Shown here piece by piece: positions 15,375 to 24,584 of a stretch of DNA of 64,000 nucleotides; positions within the stretch are counted from its first letter, which is position 1, and every line of letters begins with the position of its first letter. This stretch comes from Clostridia bacterium (GTDB taxonomy: Bacteria > Bacillota_A > Clostridia > Monoglobales > Monoglobaceae): NCBI GenBank assembly GCA_017436135.1, contig JAFSDQ010000015.1, positions 1-64,000 of the forward strand. Direction: 5' to 3'. The notes beneath the pieces are model-generated. The model searched no databases. It was not told the origin of the DNA and saw only the letters and a list, made by a program, of their open reading frames with translations. Made by a program: the position numbers and the translations under genes.

Positions 15375-16556
15375 ATGACACAAGAAAGCAGAAAAGTTGC
15401 ACCCGGAATAAGAAAAAGGGGTAATACATATGAATTTAATGTGTCAGCAGGCTACGATGGAGCAGGAAAGCATATCCGTCACTACGGAACTTTTACTGCT
15501 CCCGATGGAGCCTCCGAAAGCAAAGCTGACAAATTGGCAATAGAAGCTTTTACAGAATTTTCATGCAAAGCCAGAGGAAATAAATCGTTTGGTGAGAATA
15601 TGAGGTTTAATCACTTATGTGACATTTACTTTGCTGAATACGCACCAAACAAATTAAAAAGAGTTACAGAAGAACACTATAAATCAAATGTAAAAAACCA
15701 TATCGCTCCGATATTTGGAAACAAAAAGCTTAAGGATATTACAACATCTGATATATCTGCATTTTTGACCGGACTTGATTGCAAGCCATTGACAGCAAGC
15801 AAAATTAAGATTGTATTTCACAGCATTATGAAATATGCAGTCAGTCAGAAATATATAGCCGAGAACCCTTGTAGTGGTGCTATATGGAAAGAAAGTACAC
15901 AGAAAGAATATGGAGAGATCGAAAATGTCTTAAATCTTCAACAAGCGCAAAAGCTTATGGAGTTGCTTGATGAATATAATATTTTTAATACTATAATCAA
16001 GCTATTATTACTTACAGGAATGCGTTCAGGTGAATGTTTAGGATTGAGATGGAGTTCCATTGATTTTGAAAACAAAACTATCTTTATAGATAAAACTTTA
16101 TCTTATGCCGATAATCAATGGTTTTTATCTACACCTAAAACAGTTCGCAGTACAAGAACCATTTCAATAGATGATATTGCCGTTAATATTCTTAAAAGAC
16201 ATTTAGAGGAACAGAATAAGCAAAAAGAAATAGTCGGAGCGGCTTGGCAACAACCTGAAATGGTTTTTACAAGTTGCACTGGCCATTGGTATGACAGAAG
16301 TTTATTAAACTCACAGTTTAGAAGATTTCTGAAAAATCATACAGAGGAGCTTGGATTAAACCATAACATTACTATTCATGGCTTAAGGCACACAAATGCA
16401 GCTCTCCTGCTATATGCGGGAGAAGATATTGAAAATATATCTGCTCATTTAGGTCACGCAAGTTCCGATATTACATCAAGAGTTTATGCGCATATGTATG
16501 CAGAGGTAAAAGTGCGAATGGCAAAGACTGTTTCTAATGCTTTGTTTAAACCATAA
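15375..16556 (+). CDS. int: Tyrosine site-specific integrase
   Basis: 393 residues. The N-terminus (about 10-70) is an arm-binding beta domain. A SAM-like core-binding domain follows (about 85-160). The catalytic domain carries R217 (TGMRSGE), H335 and R338 (HGLRHTN), H361 (LGHAS) and nucleophile Y371 (RVYAHM). AAGGAGG precedes the ATG. It is the last gene of the replication, mobilization and integration operon. Being nearest the right boundary, it is responsible for insertion at the rpsI end. Confidence 0.95.
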   Translation: MTQESRKVAPGIRKRGNTYEFNVSAGYDGAGKHIRHYGTFTAPDGASESKADKLAIEAFTEFSCKARGNKSFGENMRFNHLCDIYFAEYAPNKLKRVTEEHYKSNVKNHIAPIFGNKKLKDITTSDISAFLTGLDCKPLTASKIKIVFHSIMKYAVSQKYIAENPCSGAIWKESTQKEYGEIENVLNLQQAQKLMELLDEYNIFNTIIKLLLLTGMRSGECLGLRWSSIDFENKTIFIDKTLSYADNQWFLSTPKTVRSTRTISIDDIAVNILKRHLEEQNKQKEIVGAAWQQPEMVFTSCTGHWYDRSLLNSQFRRFLKNHTEELGLNHNITIHGLRHTNAALLLYAGEDIENISAHLGHASSDITSRVYAHMYAEVKVRMAKTVSNALFKP

Positions 16557-16588
16557 AAGAGGTATCTCCTGGACGGGGATACCTCTTT
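16556..16588. terminator. Terminator after int
   Basis: AAAGAGGTATC (16556-16566) pairs perfectly with GATACCTCTTT (16578-16588). It ends the plus-strand operon and may also serve the convergent gene at 16597. Confidence 0.8.
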
Positions 16589-16596
16589 AAAAGTTT

Positions 16597-17031
16597 CTAT
16601 CTGTATTTTTTGCTGTTTTTCAGTTCTTGTAGTCTTCCTATTGCAATAAATACTGTACTTAATATTTGTAAAATAGCTTCCACAGCATTTAGTGCTAAAA
16701 TTTGAGAATCTAGGTATTCTGATGTTTTTAATGAATAAAAATTAGCTGTTATATCTGTGTCGATTCCCAATGTATTACATAATCTTTCAACTAGCATATA
16801 GATATAGTTTATTTTCTCTACAGTATAATAACTTTCACTTACAAGAAAATCATTCATATCTATATTCTTTAATCCAAACTCCCAAATTATTACGCAAACA
16901 AGTAGCACATAACCAATAATTTCAATTTTTCGTGCTGTTTCATCCGAAATATTAATACACTTTAAATATGTATAAAAAAATGTTGCTACAACAAACAGTA
17001 TTATTATCGCTAAAACAATAATTGGCAACAA
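16597..17031 (-). CDS. Small membrane protein of unknown function
   Basis: 144 residues. There is one N-terminal transmembrane segment (LPIIVLAIIILFVVATFFYT) and a second hydrophobic segment at about 35-50 (IIGYVLLVCVIIWEF). The remainder is polar and probably helical, ending in a basic tail. No family recognised. It lies between int and the right boundary, convergent with int. Confidence 0.55.
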   Translation of the reverse strand: MLPIIVLAIIILFVVATFFYTYLKCINISDETARKIEIIGYVLLVCVIIWEFGLKNIDMNDFLVSESYYTVEKINYIYMLVERLCNTLGIDTDITANFYSLKTSEYLDSQILALNAVEAILQILSTVFIAIGRLQELKNSKKYR

Positions 17032-17045
17032 CTTTCTATCCTCCC

Positions 17046-17067
17046 ATTTGTGGTAAATTTGTGGTAA
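17046..17067. repeat. Candidate integrase arm-type sites, right
   Basis: ATTTGTGGTAA occurs twice in exact tandem (17046-17056, 17057-17067), 13 bp inside the right boundary repeat. A diverged pair in the same orientation lies inside the left end (4489-4510). Confidence 0.6.
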
Positions 17068-17079
17068 AACCCAAAAAGC

Positions 17080-17110
17080 AAACCCCAGAAACCTTGAGTT
17101 TCTGGGGTTT
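17080..17110 (-). terminator. rpsI terminator, right copy
   Basis: AAACCCCAGAAAC (17080-17092), loop CTTGA, GTTTCTGGGGTTT (17098-17110). The 13-bp stem is perfect. Relative to the left copy one G-C pair is replaced by A-T on both sides, so the fold is preserved. Confidence 0.85.
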
Positions 17111-17139
17111 GTAGTAGATAATAATTATCTCTTTGAGAA
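17080..17139. repeat. attR: right boundary repeat of the element
   Basis: 60 bp matching 4149-4208 with two mismatches. It contains the last four codons and stop of rpsI (17125-17139) and the adjoining terminator hairpin. Confidence 0.9.
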
Positions 17140-17517
17140 CTGAGGTGCACGACGAGCTGCTTTGAGTCCGTACTTCTTTCTTTCCTTCATTCTCGGGTCA
17201 CGAGTGAGGTAACCTTCAGCCTTGAGGGCTGCTCTGTACTCTTCGTCAACCTCTATAAGAGCTCTTGCTATACCGTGACGGATTGCACCAGCCTGACCTG
17301 TGAAGCCACCGCCCTGTACATTTACAAGTATATCGAACTTGCCCTCTGTCTTTGTAAGAGCAAGAGGCTGTCTTACAACAACCTTTAAGGTTTCAAGTCC
17401 AAAATACTCGTCGATATCTCTTTTGTTAATAGTGATAACACCTGTGCCGGGTACCAATCTAACCCTGGCAACAGACTTCTTTCTTCTGCCTGTTCCGCAA
17501 TATTGTACGTTTGCCAT
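17125..17517 (-). CDS. rpsI: 30S ribosomal protein S9
   Basis: 130 residues, full length. Family features are [14 protein letters not shown] at the N-terminus, [19 protein letters not shown] in the middle, and the positively charged tail ending [17 protein letters not shown] that reaches the P site in the small subunit. It follows rplM by 19 bp in the usual rplM-rpsI operon. Its last four codons and stop are the attachment site of the mobile element, and the coding frame is intact. Confidence 0.98.
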   Translation of the reverse strand: MANVQYCGTGRRKKSVARVRLVPGTGVITINKRDIDEYFGLETLKVVVRQPLALTKTEGKFDILVNVQGGGFTGQAGAIRHGIARALIEVDEEYRAALKAEGYLTRDPRMKERKKYGLKAARRAPQFSKR

Positions 17518-17536
17518 GTTTATTCAGTCCCCTTTC

Positions 17537-17968
17537 TTATGCTTCTTCCCAAACAACGGGTGTCTGGGCTGCGTGATTATGATTTGCATCCTTATAAACT
17601 CTGAGCTTCTTCAAAGCTTTTCTTCCGAGAGTGTTGTGTGGGAGCATACCTGCGATAGCAAGCTCCATAGCTTTCTCGGGACGAGTTTCCATAAGCTCCT
17701 TATATGATACTTCCTTAAGGTGTCCGATATAACCTGTGTGTCTGTACCACTTCTTCTGCTGAAGCTTGTTTCCTGTGAGTACTGCATCCTTTGCATTGAT
17801 AACAATAACAAATTCGCCGCAATCAACGCCGGGAGTGTACTGGGGACGGTGCTTACCACGGAGAATTGTAGCAGCTGTAGCAGCTACACGTCCGAGGGGC
17901 TTGCCGGCAGCATCAATGATGTACCATTTCTTTTCAATTTCATTGGCCTTTGCCATGTAAGTTGACAT
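17537..17968 (-). CDS. rplM: 50S ribosomal protein L13
   Basis: 143 residues from the ATG at 17968, which has AAGGAGGAGG upstream. A longer open frame to 18121 runs through the leader and promoter and is not coding. Family blocks are [46 protein letters not shown] and [18 protein letters not shown]. It heads the rplM-rpsI operon, with a consensus promoter and a leader hairpin that probably mediates autoregulation by L13. Confidence 0.97.
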   Translation of the reverse strand: MSTYMAKANEIEKKWYIIDAAGKPLGRVAATAATILRGKHRPQYTPGVDCGEFVIVINAKDAVLTGNKLQQKKWYRHTGYIGHLKEVSYKELMETRPEKAMELAIAGMLPHNTLGRKALKKLRVYKDANHNHAAQTPVVWEEA

Positions 17969-18051
17969 TGTAAATGCCTCCTCCTTATATATAATAAAGT
18001 TAATCAATTTACAAAATTTATTATTTGCAAAACTTGTAAATTCCGCAAATA

Positions 18052-18077
18052 AGGCAACCTTATTCAAGGCTGCCTTG
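18052..18077 (-). promoter_or_regulatory. Probable L13 leader hairpin in the rplM 5' UTR
   Basis: AAGGCAACCTT/AAGGCTGCCTT form a stem around ATTC at the very 5' end of the transcript; one pair is G-U on the RNA strand. Bacillota rplM leaders are known to carry a hairpin bound by L13. The roughly 105-nt leader shows no other strong structure. Confidence 0.6.
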
Positions 18078-18080
18078 CTA

Positions 18081-18109
18081 TTATAATACGAATTTTCAGT
18101 TTTGTCAAG
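18081..18109 (-). promoter_or_regulatory. Consensus promoter of rplM-rpsI
   Basis: Minus strand: TTGACA (18104-18109), 17-bp spacer, TATAAT (18081-18086). Both hexamers are perfect. Confidence 0.9.
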
Positions 18110-18226
18110 CACTTTTTTCAAAAATTTAATTTAGCTTTTAACAATCTCTTTTTTTCTCTGTTTTTCTCTCTCATACTCTCTTATGCTCGGTTTCAAATTT
18201 CATTTTTTATTTTTCAAAACCGTTTT

Positions 18227-19258
18227 TTATGAAATCAACCTCATAATATCGTTCCATGTTACAAAAACCATAAGGGCAATTAAAAGAGCGAAGCCTATAA
18301 GATGCACCACACCCTCTTTTTCAGGGGGAACAGGCTTTCTGAAAATCAGCTCAAACAAAGCAAAAACTATTCTTCCGCCATCGAGAGCAGGGAAGGGCAG
18401 CAAGTTCATTACCCCAATATTTACCGCCAGAAAAGCCGCAAAAAACAGAAAATTCAAAAGTCCGCTCTGGGCTACGGAATTCATGGCAGATACAACACCC
18501 ACAGGTCCCGACATATCACCAAGGCCTGCCTCTCCCCCAAAGAGCATGCCAAGGGAAACAAACACAAGCTTTACCATCCACACAGTCTGGAAAAAGCCCT
18601 CCCTTAAAATTCCCCATGGGGTAATTTCTTTGGGAGCAATCTCAAAGCCAACCACGTAGCCTCGACTTCCGTCCTCATAGGTTATTTCCATTGGCATAAA
18701 GTTTTTTTCAATCCTTTCGCCATTTCTTTTAATAGTAAGGGTACATTCCTTGCCTCCTGAATTTGAAAGCTCAAAGCTTAAATCCCTTTTAATATTTACC
18801 CTCTTGCCGTTTACACCCACAATTTGATCTCCTGCCTGCAGAAATTCTGCAGCAGGTGCATCTTCACTCACCTTTGCTACAATCGTTGATGGAAGTCCGC
18901 CATTTTGGAACGCTGTCACAGATGTAAGAATTGTGACTATTATAAACCCAAGGAGAATATTCATCCCTGCCCCTGCCGCAAGAACGGCGATTTTAGGCAA
19001 AGGCTTTTTTCCGCTAAAGGACCCCTCTGTCTGCAAATCCTCATCCTCGCCCTCCATTTTACAGAAGCCGCCCATAGGAATTGCACGCAGGGAATAAAGG
19101 GTACTTTTCCCCTGTTTCTTCCATATTGCAGGTCCCATTCCTATTGCAAATTCAAGAACATTCACCTTTGTAAGTCGGGCAACTAAAAAATGTCCCAGCT
19201 CGTGAACAAATATTATTATTGAAAAAATTATAATTGCACCTAAAATCGTTAAAATCAT
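18227..19258 (-). CDS. rseP: RIP metalloprotease (site-2 protease family)
   Basis: 343 residues. An N-terminal transmembrane helix carries the zinc site FVHELGHFLVAR. The central part is a PDZ domain (about 120-190, QAGDQIVGVNGKRV). The C-terminal membrane segments include NLLPFPALDGGRIVF, whose Asp completes the zinc site. It would cut membrane-bound anti-sigma factors or signal-peptide remnants within the bilayer. It follows dxr by 55 bp, the common dxr-rseP arrangement. Confidence 0.93.
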   Translation of the reverse strand: MILTILGAIIIFSIIIFVHELGHFLVARLTKVNVLEFAIGMGPAIWKKQGKSTLYSLRAIPMGGFCKMEGEDEDLQTEGSFSGKKPLPKIAVLAAGAGMNILLGFIIVTILTSVTAFQNGGLPSTIVAKVSEDAPAAEFLQAGDQIVGVNGKRVNIKRDLSFELSNSGGKECTLTIKRNGERIEKNFMPMEITYEDGSRGYVVGFEIAPKEITPWGILREGFFQTVWMVKLVFVSLGMLFGGEAGLGDMSGPVGVVSAMNSVAQSGLLNFLFFAAFLAVNIGVMNLLPFPALDGGRIVFALFELIFRKPVPPEKEGVVHLIGFALLIALMVFVTWNDIMRLIS

Positions 19259-19313
19259 TTTATCGCCTCTTTAAAACGCAAAATATAATCGGGAGGAGCA
19301 AGCCCCTCCCCTA

Positions 19314-20459
19314 CTACCTGATCGCCAATTGCTCTCTTACCTCTTTGTCGGCATTGATTATATCATCTATGGATGGATTTTCTATGTTATTAAAAGAATC
19401 CATACCTCTCTCTACAATATCCGCAATATCCAGAAAACGGATTTTGTCCTTTAGGAACGCCTCTACCGCAACCTCGTTTGCCCCATTCATAACGGTTGGC
19501 ATTATCCCTCCCATTTTCCCTGCTTTTTTTGCAAGAGAAAGGCATCTGAAGGTTTCTTCGTCAGGCTTATAGAATGTAAGCTTTGCCAAATCAGCAAAGG
19601 AAACACTCTCGTCCCTGGATGGGAGCCTTTCGGGGTATGTAAATGCATATTGTATGGGATGCTTCATAGATGGAAGTGACATTTGGGCAATGACACTCTT
19701 GTCTGCAAATTCCACCATGGAATGAATTATGCTCTCCCTTTGAACAACTACCTCTATATTATCTATGTCAACTCCAAACAGCCATCTTGCCTCCAGCACC
19801 TCCAAACCCTTATTCATTAGGGTTGCACTGTCTATGGTGATTTTTGCCCCCATACTCCAATTGGGATGCAAAAGAGCCTGTTCTTTTGTAATATTCTTCA
19901 GTTCATCCCTTGTTTTACCAAAAAATGGTCCTCCCGATGCAGTAAGAAGAATTTTCCGAAGTTCCCACGGCTTTCCCGATTGAAGAGATTGAAAAATAGC
20001 ACAGTGCTCACTGTCTACAGGCAAAAGCCTTACCTTGTTTTTTTCTATGGCTTCCATAAATAAAGAGCCTGCTGTAACGAGGGTTTCTTTGTTAGCAAGA
20101 GCAATGTCTATTCCCTCTTCAATAGCCCTCATTGTAGGCACAAGTCCTGCAAAGCCCACAATTGACGACAGAACCATATCAGCACCGCTTTCTGCCGATA
20201 CAGCGCACAGCCCCTCTTGTCCTGATAAAACCTTGCAATCTGTGTCTGCAACCCCGATTTGCAGCTGCTTGGCAGATGCCTCATCAAAGGTTGCCGCATA
20301 TTTGGGCTTGAATTTCCGTATCTGTTCTTCAAGAAGCTTTATATTTCGGTTGCCGGAAATCCCCACAACCTCTATATCCTTTATCCCTTTCAGGTCCTCT
20401 ATCACCTGAAGAGCCTGGGTACCGATTGACCCTGTTGAACCTAATATTGATACTTTCAT
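19314..20459 (-). CDS. dxr: 1-deoxy-D-xylulose 5-phosphate reductoisomerase
   Basis: 381 residues. The NADPH site is GSTGSIGTQAL; further blocks are ALANKETLVTAG, LPVDSEHCAIFQ, LTASGGPFFG, TIDSATLMNKGLE and GIDID-type loop equivalents, ending in a helical C-terminal domain. It converts DXP to methylerythritol phosphate, the committed step of the MEP isoprenoid pathway, which here also feeds undecaprenyl carrier lipid for the cell-wall cluster nearby. AAAGG precedes the ATG. Confidence 0.96.
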   Translation of the reverse strand: MKVSILGSTGSIGTQALQVIEDLKGIKDIEVVGISGNRNIKLLEEQIRKFKPKYAATFDEASAKQLQIGVADTDCKVLSGQEGLCAVSAESGADMVLSSIVGFAGLVPTMRAIEEGIDIALANKETLVTAGSLFMEAIEKNKVRLLPVDSEHCAIFQSLQSGKPWELRKILLTASGGPFFGKTRDELKNITKEQALLHPNWSMGAKITIDSATLMNKGLEVLEARWLFGVDIDNIEVVVQRESIIHSMVEFADKSVIAQMSLPSMKHPIQYAFTYPERLPSRDESVSFADLAKLTFYKPDEETFRCLSLAKKAGKMGGIMPTVMNGANEVAVEAFLKDKIRFLDIADIVERGMDSFNNIENPSIDDIINADKEVREQLAIR

Positions 20460-20496
20460 AATTATATATCAATCCTTTACATTTTATTCCAGATTT

Positions 20497-21570
20497 TTAG
20501 TATTTACTCTGCCGAGCCTCAAATGATTTTATAAGCCCGTAAATATTCTCTGTTTTCTCGTAAGATGCCTCACATATTGCATTGATGTTCTCTTCTGAAT
20601 ATTCTACTTCCTTTGAAAAAAGAACGCAATTTTTGATTCTGTAATCCTTTTCATGATTTATATACGAATTTATATCCATTATTATTAAAAACAACACACA
20701 AAGAACAATAAAATTTGCCCGGGACAGCAAATCAAAATCCTCCAAGGCTTTCATATAATATCTGCATATAAGGTAAACTGCAAAATGCTCGTACTCATAA
20801 ATTCTGTCCCTGTGCTGATTAAAAAACTCTGCCATCTTCTTTTCTATTTCTTCACTGTTTTTGCAGACAGCCTTTATGTACTTTGTCCATTCATCATTTA
20901 TCGGCTCTAAATCACCGAAAATTTCTATAAGGTTTTCTAGCTCGTATGCAGGCTCAACCACCATCTCCTGCATACTCACAAAGCGCTCTGCTGCCTCTGC
21001 CATTCCCTGTACATCTTCAGCCATCAGCCTTTCGTCTGCCGCCTGTGAGCACCCGAGAAAAAGTATCAGTCTTTCAAACAAAGAAAGCTTTCTGTTTTGG
21101 ATAATATCAATGCTGATTTTTCTTATATATGTCAATACATCCGATAAATCATCTGTCAGAGTATAGTCAACATCAACCTTAAGCTTATCCTGTGAAGAAA
21201 ACAGCATCCTTGCCCCCTCTTCGCAGCAAAGTCCAATTCCCATTTCCGTTCTGTCGTACAGCCAATTAAAAAATCTTGGGTGGTTTCTGCATATTTCCGG
21301 AATTTTATCTTCACCAAGCCTTGTAATGATTTGACACAAATTCTCTTCAGTGAGAAAAGGGCAACGCTCATTCTCTCCCAGTCGGAAACAACAAACCTCA
21401 CCCGTTTCAATATTTGCTATTATTTTCTTCCCGAAATCATCATCAAGACTTTTATAAAACTTGTATGATTCCTCATCTACATCAATCTCCCAACCAATAC
21501 AACAGTTGTCACTGCAAGCCGATGCAGTACATTTAAAATTCTTAAAGCAATCAGGAACTATATATGTCAT
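20497..21570 (-). CDS. FliB-family protein (flagellin lysine-N-methylase-like)
   Basis: 357 residues. The N-terminal cysteine cluster CFKNFKCTASACSDNCCIGW and later CCFR...CPFL...LCQII and ICRNHPRFF match the FliB/YkgJ cysteine-rich family, thought to bind an iron-sulfur or zinc centre. The C-terminal 200 residues are helical. FliB methylates flagellin lysines in enterobacteria; in Clostridia the family also appears without flagellar genes, and none is visible here, so the substrate is open. GAGGAG supports the start. Confidence 0.75.
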   Translation of the reverse strand: MTYIVPDCFKNFKCTASACSDNCCIGWEIDVDEESYKFYKSLDDDFGKKIIANIETGEVCCFRLGENERCPFLTEENLCQIITRLGEDKIPEICRNHPRFFNWLYDRTEMGIGLCCEEGARMLFSSQDKLKVDVDYTLTDDLSDVLTYIRKISIDIIQNRKLSLFERLILFLGCSQAADERLMAEDVQGMAEAAERFVSMQEMVVEPAYELENLIEIFGDLEPINDEWTKYIKAVCKNSEEIEKKMAEFFNQHRDRIYEYEHFAVYLICRYYMKALEDFDLLSRANFIVLCVLFLIIMDINSYINHEKDYRIKNCVLFSKEVEYSEENINAICEASYEKTENIYGLIKSFEARQSKY

Positions 21571-21641
21571 TCCGCATCTCCTCTGTCATATTTACTCAAT
21601 TGTCACAGAATAAATATTAAAGTAATTTTCCTTATTATGTA

Positions 21642-22130
21642 TCAGTATCCAAGCTTTCCCTCTAAAGAATCATCATTTTCTATCCAATCAGACACAGGAT
21701 AAACCTTATATTCTGTAGGAGTAACTCTTACAACAACATTTTCTATACCTGCATTGATTACCATTCTCTTGCACATAGAGCAACAACAAGCATTCTCCAC
21801 AAGCTCCCCTGTTTTTACATCTCTTCCTGCAAGATAAAGGGTGCCCCCTATGGTATCACGTCTTGCGGCAGATATAATACAGTTAGCCTCCGCGTGAACA
21901 CTTCTGCAAAGCTCGTATCTCTCGCCCCTTGGTATATTCAGCTTTTCTCTCATACAATAGCCAAGGTCAGAACAATTTTTTCTCCCCCTCGGCGCTCCTG
22001 TATATCCTGTAGAAACAATCTCGTCATTTTTTACTATTATTGCACCAAAATTTCTGCGAAGACAGGTTCCTCTCTCGGTTACTGTATCAGCAATATCAAG
22101 ATAATAGTTATGCTTGTCAACTCTTTCCAT
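21642..22130 (-). CDS. Cytidine/dCMP deaminase-family protein
   Basis: 162 residues from the ATG at 22130, which has GGAG upstream; the longer frame lacks a ribosome binding site. The zinc motif HAEANCI supplies His and the proton-shuttling Glu. CCCSMCKRMVINAGI supplies the two Cys of the PCxxC-like site, in which the usual Pro is replaced by Cys or Ser. TERGTCLRRNFGAIIV and GYTGAPRG are typical of the dCMP/ComE deaminases. It probably makes dUMP from dCMP for thymidylate synthesis. Confidence 0.85.
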   Translation of the reverse strand: MERVDKHNYYLDIADTVTERGTCLRRNFGAIIVKNDEIVSTGYTGAPRGRKNCSDLGYCMREKLNIPRGERYELCRSVHAEANCIISAARRDTIGGTLYLAGRDVKTGELVENACCCSMCKRMVINAGIENVVVRVTPTEYKVYPVSDWIENDDSLEGKLGY

Positions 22131-22197
22131 AATTTTTCTCCTTTTTTCGTAATATAACATAATTATATATTATTCGCCATAATTTGGCAAGGCTTTT

Positions 22198-23226
22198 TTA
22201 CAAAGCATCTCCTCTGTCAACTACCACTCTGTACCCCGCATTCTCTACGGTTTTCTTAAGCAGAGCAAGACTTTCTGCCCCTTCCTCCTCTGTGCATATT
22301 TTGCCGTTATAAAGCTCATACAGCTTTCTTGATTTCTTCGGGGATAAATTGGGCATAACAACATTCGCCCCAGCCTTAAGTCCCATTTCCCGGCCCTTTG
22401 GATGAATTGTCCCAAGGGCTGTGGTAGACGGAAGAAGTGACTTTGGAAACATTAACCGAAGTATGGAAACAAGGCGAAGAGTCCTCTCAAGGCTTCCTGA
22501 TTCAAACTTTGAAAAAGGAGTGTCCTTGTGGACTATAAATGGGCCTATACCTATCATGTGAGGGGAAAGCTCCTGCAGAAACCTCAAATCCTCCACAAGA
22601 TTTTCGGTTGTCTGATAAGGAGAGCCAACCATAAATCCGCTGCCTGTCTGGAAGCCTACCTCCTTTAAATCAAAAAGGCACTTTTTTCTTTCGGAGAGCT
22701 TCATCACCTTGGGATGAAGTCTACTGTAATGCCCATCGTTTGCAGTTTCGTGGCGAAGCAAATACCTGTCAGCCCCTGCTTTATACAGCTTTTCATAGCT
22801 GTCACGGCTTCTCTCCCCCAAAGAGAGGGTAACGGCACAATCAGGATAGTTTCCTTTTATTTCTTCGATGATTTTGCACATTACTTCATCTGTGAAATAT
22901 GGGTCCTCTCCCCCCTGCATAACAAAGGTACGAAAACCAAGGTCATAGCCCTCTTTGCAGCACTCAAGAATTTCCTCTTCTGTCAGTCTGTATCTTAAAG
23001 CCTGCTTGTTGGAGCATCTTATACCACAGTAAAAGCAATCATTTTTGCAAATATTTGAGATTTCTATAAGGCCTCTTATATACACCTTATCCCCATAATT
23101 ATCCCGTCTTACCTTGTCTGCACAAGAGTATAGATATTCATTTTCAGTGTTGTCTTCTATAAGCCTTGCCATTTCCTCGTCTGTTAAATTGCCCGTTATT
23201 TTCAGCTTATCAATCAGTTCTCTCAT
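22198..23226 (-). CDS. hydE: [FeFe]-hydrogenase maturation radical SAM protein HydE
   Basis: 342 residues, BioB-like. The radical SAM cluster is CKNDCFYCGIRCSN (CxxxCxxC) at about residue 60, followed by RYRLTEEEILECC and FVMQGGEDPYF. The C-terminal LPSTTALGTIHPKGREMGL block is characteristic of HydE. HydE helps build the dithiomethylamine ligand of the H-cluster and implies a hydrogen-metabolising anaerobe. HydF and HydG are not adjacent; it stands alone between ftsZ and the deaminase gene. Confidence 0.88.
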   Translation of the reverse strand: MRELIDKLKITGNLTDEEMARLIEDNTENEYLYSCADKVRRDNYGDKVYIRGLIEISNICKNDCFYCGIRCSNKQALRYRLTEEEILECCKEGYDLGFRTFVMQGGEDPYFTDEVMCKIIEEIKGNYPDCAVTLSLGERSRDSYEKLYKAGADRYLLRHETANDGHYSRLHPKVMKLSERKKCLFDLKEVGFQTGSGFMVGSPYQTTENLVEDLRFLQELSPHMIGIGPFIVHKDTPFSKFESGSLERTLRLVSILRLMFPKSLLPSTTALGTIHPKGREMGLKAGANVVMPNLSPKKSRKLYELYNGKICTEEEGAESLALLKKTVENAGYRVVVDRGDAL

Positions 23227-23246
23227 ACATTCTCCTTTTTAAAGAA

Positions 23247-23272
23247 AAGGGCAAGTCTGACGACTTGCCCTT
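23247..23272 (-). terminator. Terminator after ftsZ
   Basis: AAGGGCAAGTC, loop TGAC, GACTTGCCCTT: a perfect 11-bp stem followed by T-rich sequence on the minus strand. Confidence 0.85.
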
Positions 23273-23281
23273 GATTTAGTT

Positions 23282-24442
23282 TTATTTGTTCTTGCGGAGG
23301 AAAACAGGTACATCAATTCCATCATCTTCAGTAAATCTGTTAAACATGCTTTGAGTGGGCTGTACCTTTTCAGCAGGACGAGCAGTTGCTGTTGCATTTG
23401 CGTCATCAGCCTTTGCTGCTGCTTTTCCGTTTGCAAATCTGCTTAAAAAGCTATCAAAGGAATTGTTGTCCTCATTACCGGTTGGGGCATTGCCCTTAAA
23501 GCCTGTAGCAATAACAGTAACCTGAATTTCATCTCCAAGGCTCTCATCAACAATTGCACCAATAATGATGTTTGCATCAGAATCCGCAGCCTCTTCAACA
23601 AGCTCTGCTGCTGTTTTAACTTCCAAAATACCAAGGTCGCTGCCACCGGTAACATTAAGAATAACACCCTTTGCACCCTCAATTGTGGTTTCAAGCAAGG
23701 GGCTATGTATAGCCTTCTTTGCAGCTTCTTCGGCACGGTTTTCACCTGTAGCACTGCCTATACCCATGTGAGCAAAGCCTGTGTCCTTCATAATTGTCTT
23801 AATATCAGCAAAGTCAAGACTTATAAGACCGGGACGGGAAATAAGATCGGAAATACCCTGTACGCCCTGTCTTAATATATCATCTGCCATACGGAAAGAC
23901 TCCATAAGAGGAGTTCTGTTTTCTGCGATTTCAAGAAGCTTATCGTTAGGAATAACAACCAATGTGTCAACAGCGCCCATGAGGTTCATAATACCCTCGT
24001 CGCTGTTATGCTGACGAACTTTTCCCTCAAACCAGAAAGGCTTTGTAACGATACCAACTGTCAAAACTCCCATTTCCTTTGCAACCTCTGCAACAATAGG
24101 AGCCGCACCTGTACCTGTACCCCCGCCCATACCGGCAGTAACAAATACCATATCTGCGCCTTTGACAGCCTGGGCAATTTCCTCACGGCTCTCTTCTGCA
24201 GCCTTTTTTCCGATTTCAGGAACAGCACCTGCGCCAAGACCCTTTGTAATCTTTTCGCCTATCTGTATTTTCTGTGATGCAGCAGACAAAGCAAGGTCCT
24301 GCTTATCTGTGTTTACTGCTATAAATTCAACGCTCTTTACGCCTGCCTCAATCATTCTGTTTACGGCGTTGTTACCGCCGCCACCTACACCAATAACCTT
24401 AATTTGTGCAGGGTTAGTGTTTTCTGTGTCAAATTGGAACAC
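23282..24442 (-). CDS. ftsZ: Cell division protein FtsZ
   Basis: 386 residues from a GTG start with AGGAGG upstream. The tubulin signature [10 protein letters not shown] and [12 protein letters not shown] form the GTP site, and NKQDL-type contacts and the T7 loop (DFADIKTIM) are present. The variable linker (about 330-370) is short and alanine-rich. The conserved C-terminal peptide is [14 protein letters not shown], which binds FtsA/SepF-type partners. It polymerises into the division ring. It is separated from ftsQ by a 210-bp gap containing its own promoter. Confidence 0.97.
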   Translation of the reverse strand: MFQFDTENTNPAQIKVIGVGGGGNNAVNRMIEAGVKSVEFIAVNTDKQDLALSAASQKIQIGEKITKGLGAGAVPEIGKKAAEESREEIAQAVKGADMVFVTAGMGGGTGTGAAPIVAEVAKEMGVLTVGIVTKPFWFEGKVRQHNSDEGIMNLMGAVDTLVVIPNDKLLEIAENRTPLMESFRMADDILRQGVQGISDLISRPGLISLDFADIKTIMKDTGFAHMGIGSATGENRAEEAAKKAIHSPLLETTIEGAKGVILNVTGGSDLGILEVKTAAELVEEAADSDANIIIGAIVDESLGDEIQVTVIATGFKGNAPTGNEDNNSFDSFLSRFANGKAAAKADDANATATARPAEKVQPTQSMFNRFTEDDGIDVPVFLRKNK

Positions 24443-24584
24443 TTTTTTTCCTCCTAACTGTGATACGCGTCGGCTTTCGGGCGCTTATATAATAGCTTGT
24501 CCCAAAACCGCTTTTAAATACATAGCGACTTTTATAATCGCTTATAATTTAGCCCTATCATAATTTTATATTATAACATATACT

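Larger units (their letters stand above)
4209..17139. mobile_element. 12.9-kb integrative and mobilizable element in the 3' end of rpsI
   Basis: The element is bounded by the direct repeats at 4149-4208 and 17080-17139; the repeat-to-repeat offset is 12,931 bp. It carries at its right end a tyrosine integrase, an excisionase, a relaxase, a ribbon-helix-helix-like accessory protein and a P4/D5-type replication helicase. Candidate integrase arm sites lie inside both ends. There is no coupling protein, VirB4 or other secretion gene, so it is mobilizable rather than self-conjugative. Cargo: helicase-nuclease, amidoligase and glutamine amidotransferase, Mor-like regulator, zinc-ribbon membrane protein, DUF2085 protein, serine recombinase, a 341-residue unknown and a small membrane protein. 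3' ends of ribosomal protein genes, including rpsI, are known targets for such elements in Firmicutes. The reading frame of rpsI is restored. Confidence 0.9.

Noticed and set aside
17969..18121. N-terminal extension of rplM
   Set aside because: The extension covers the consensus promoter and leader hairpin; the ATG at 17968 has an excellent ribosome binding site and gives the normal L13 length.
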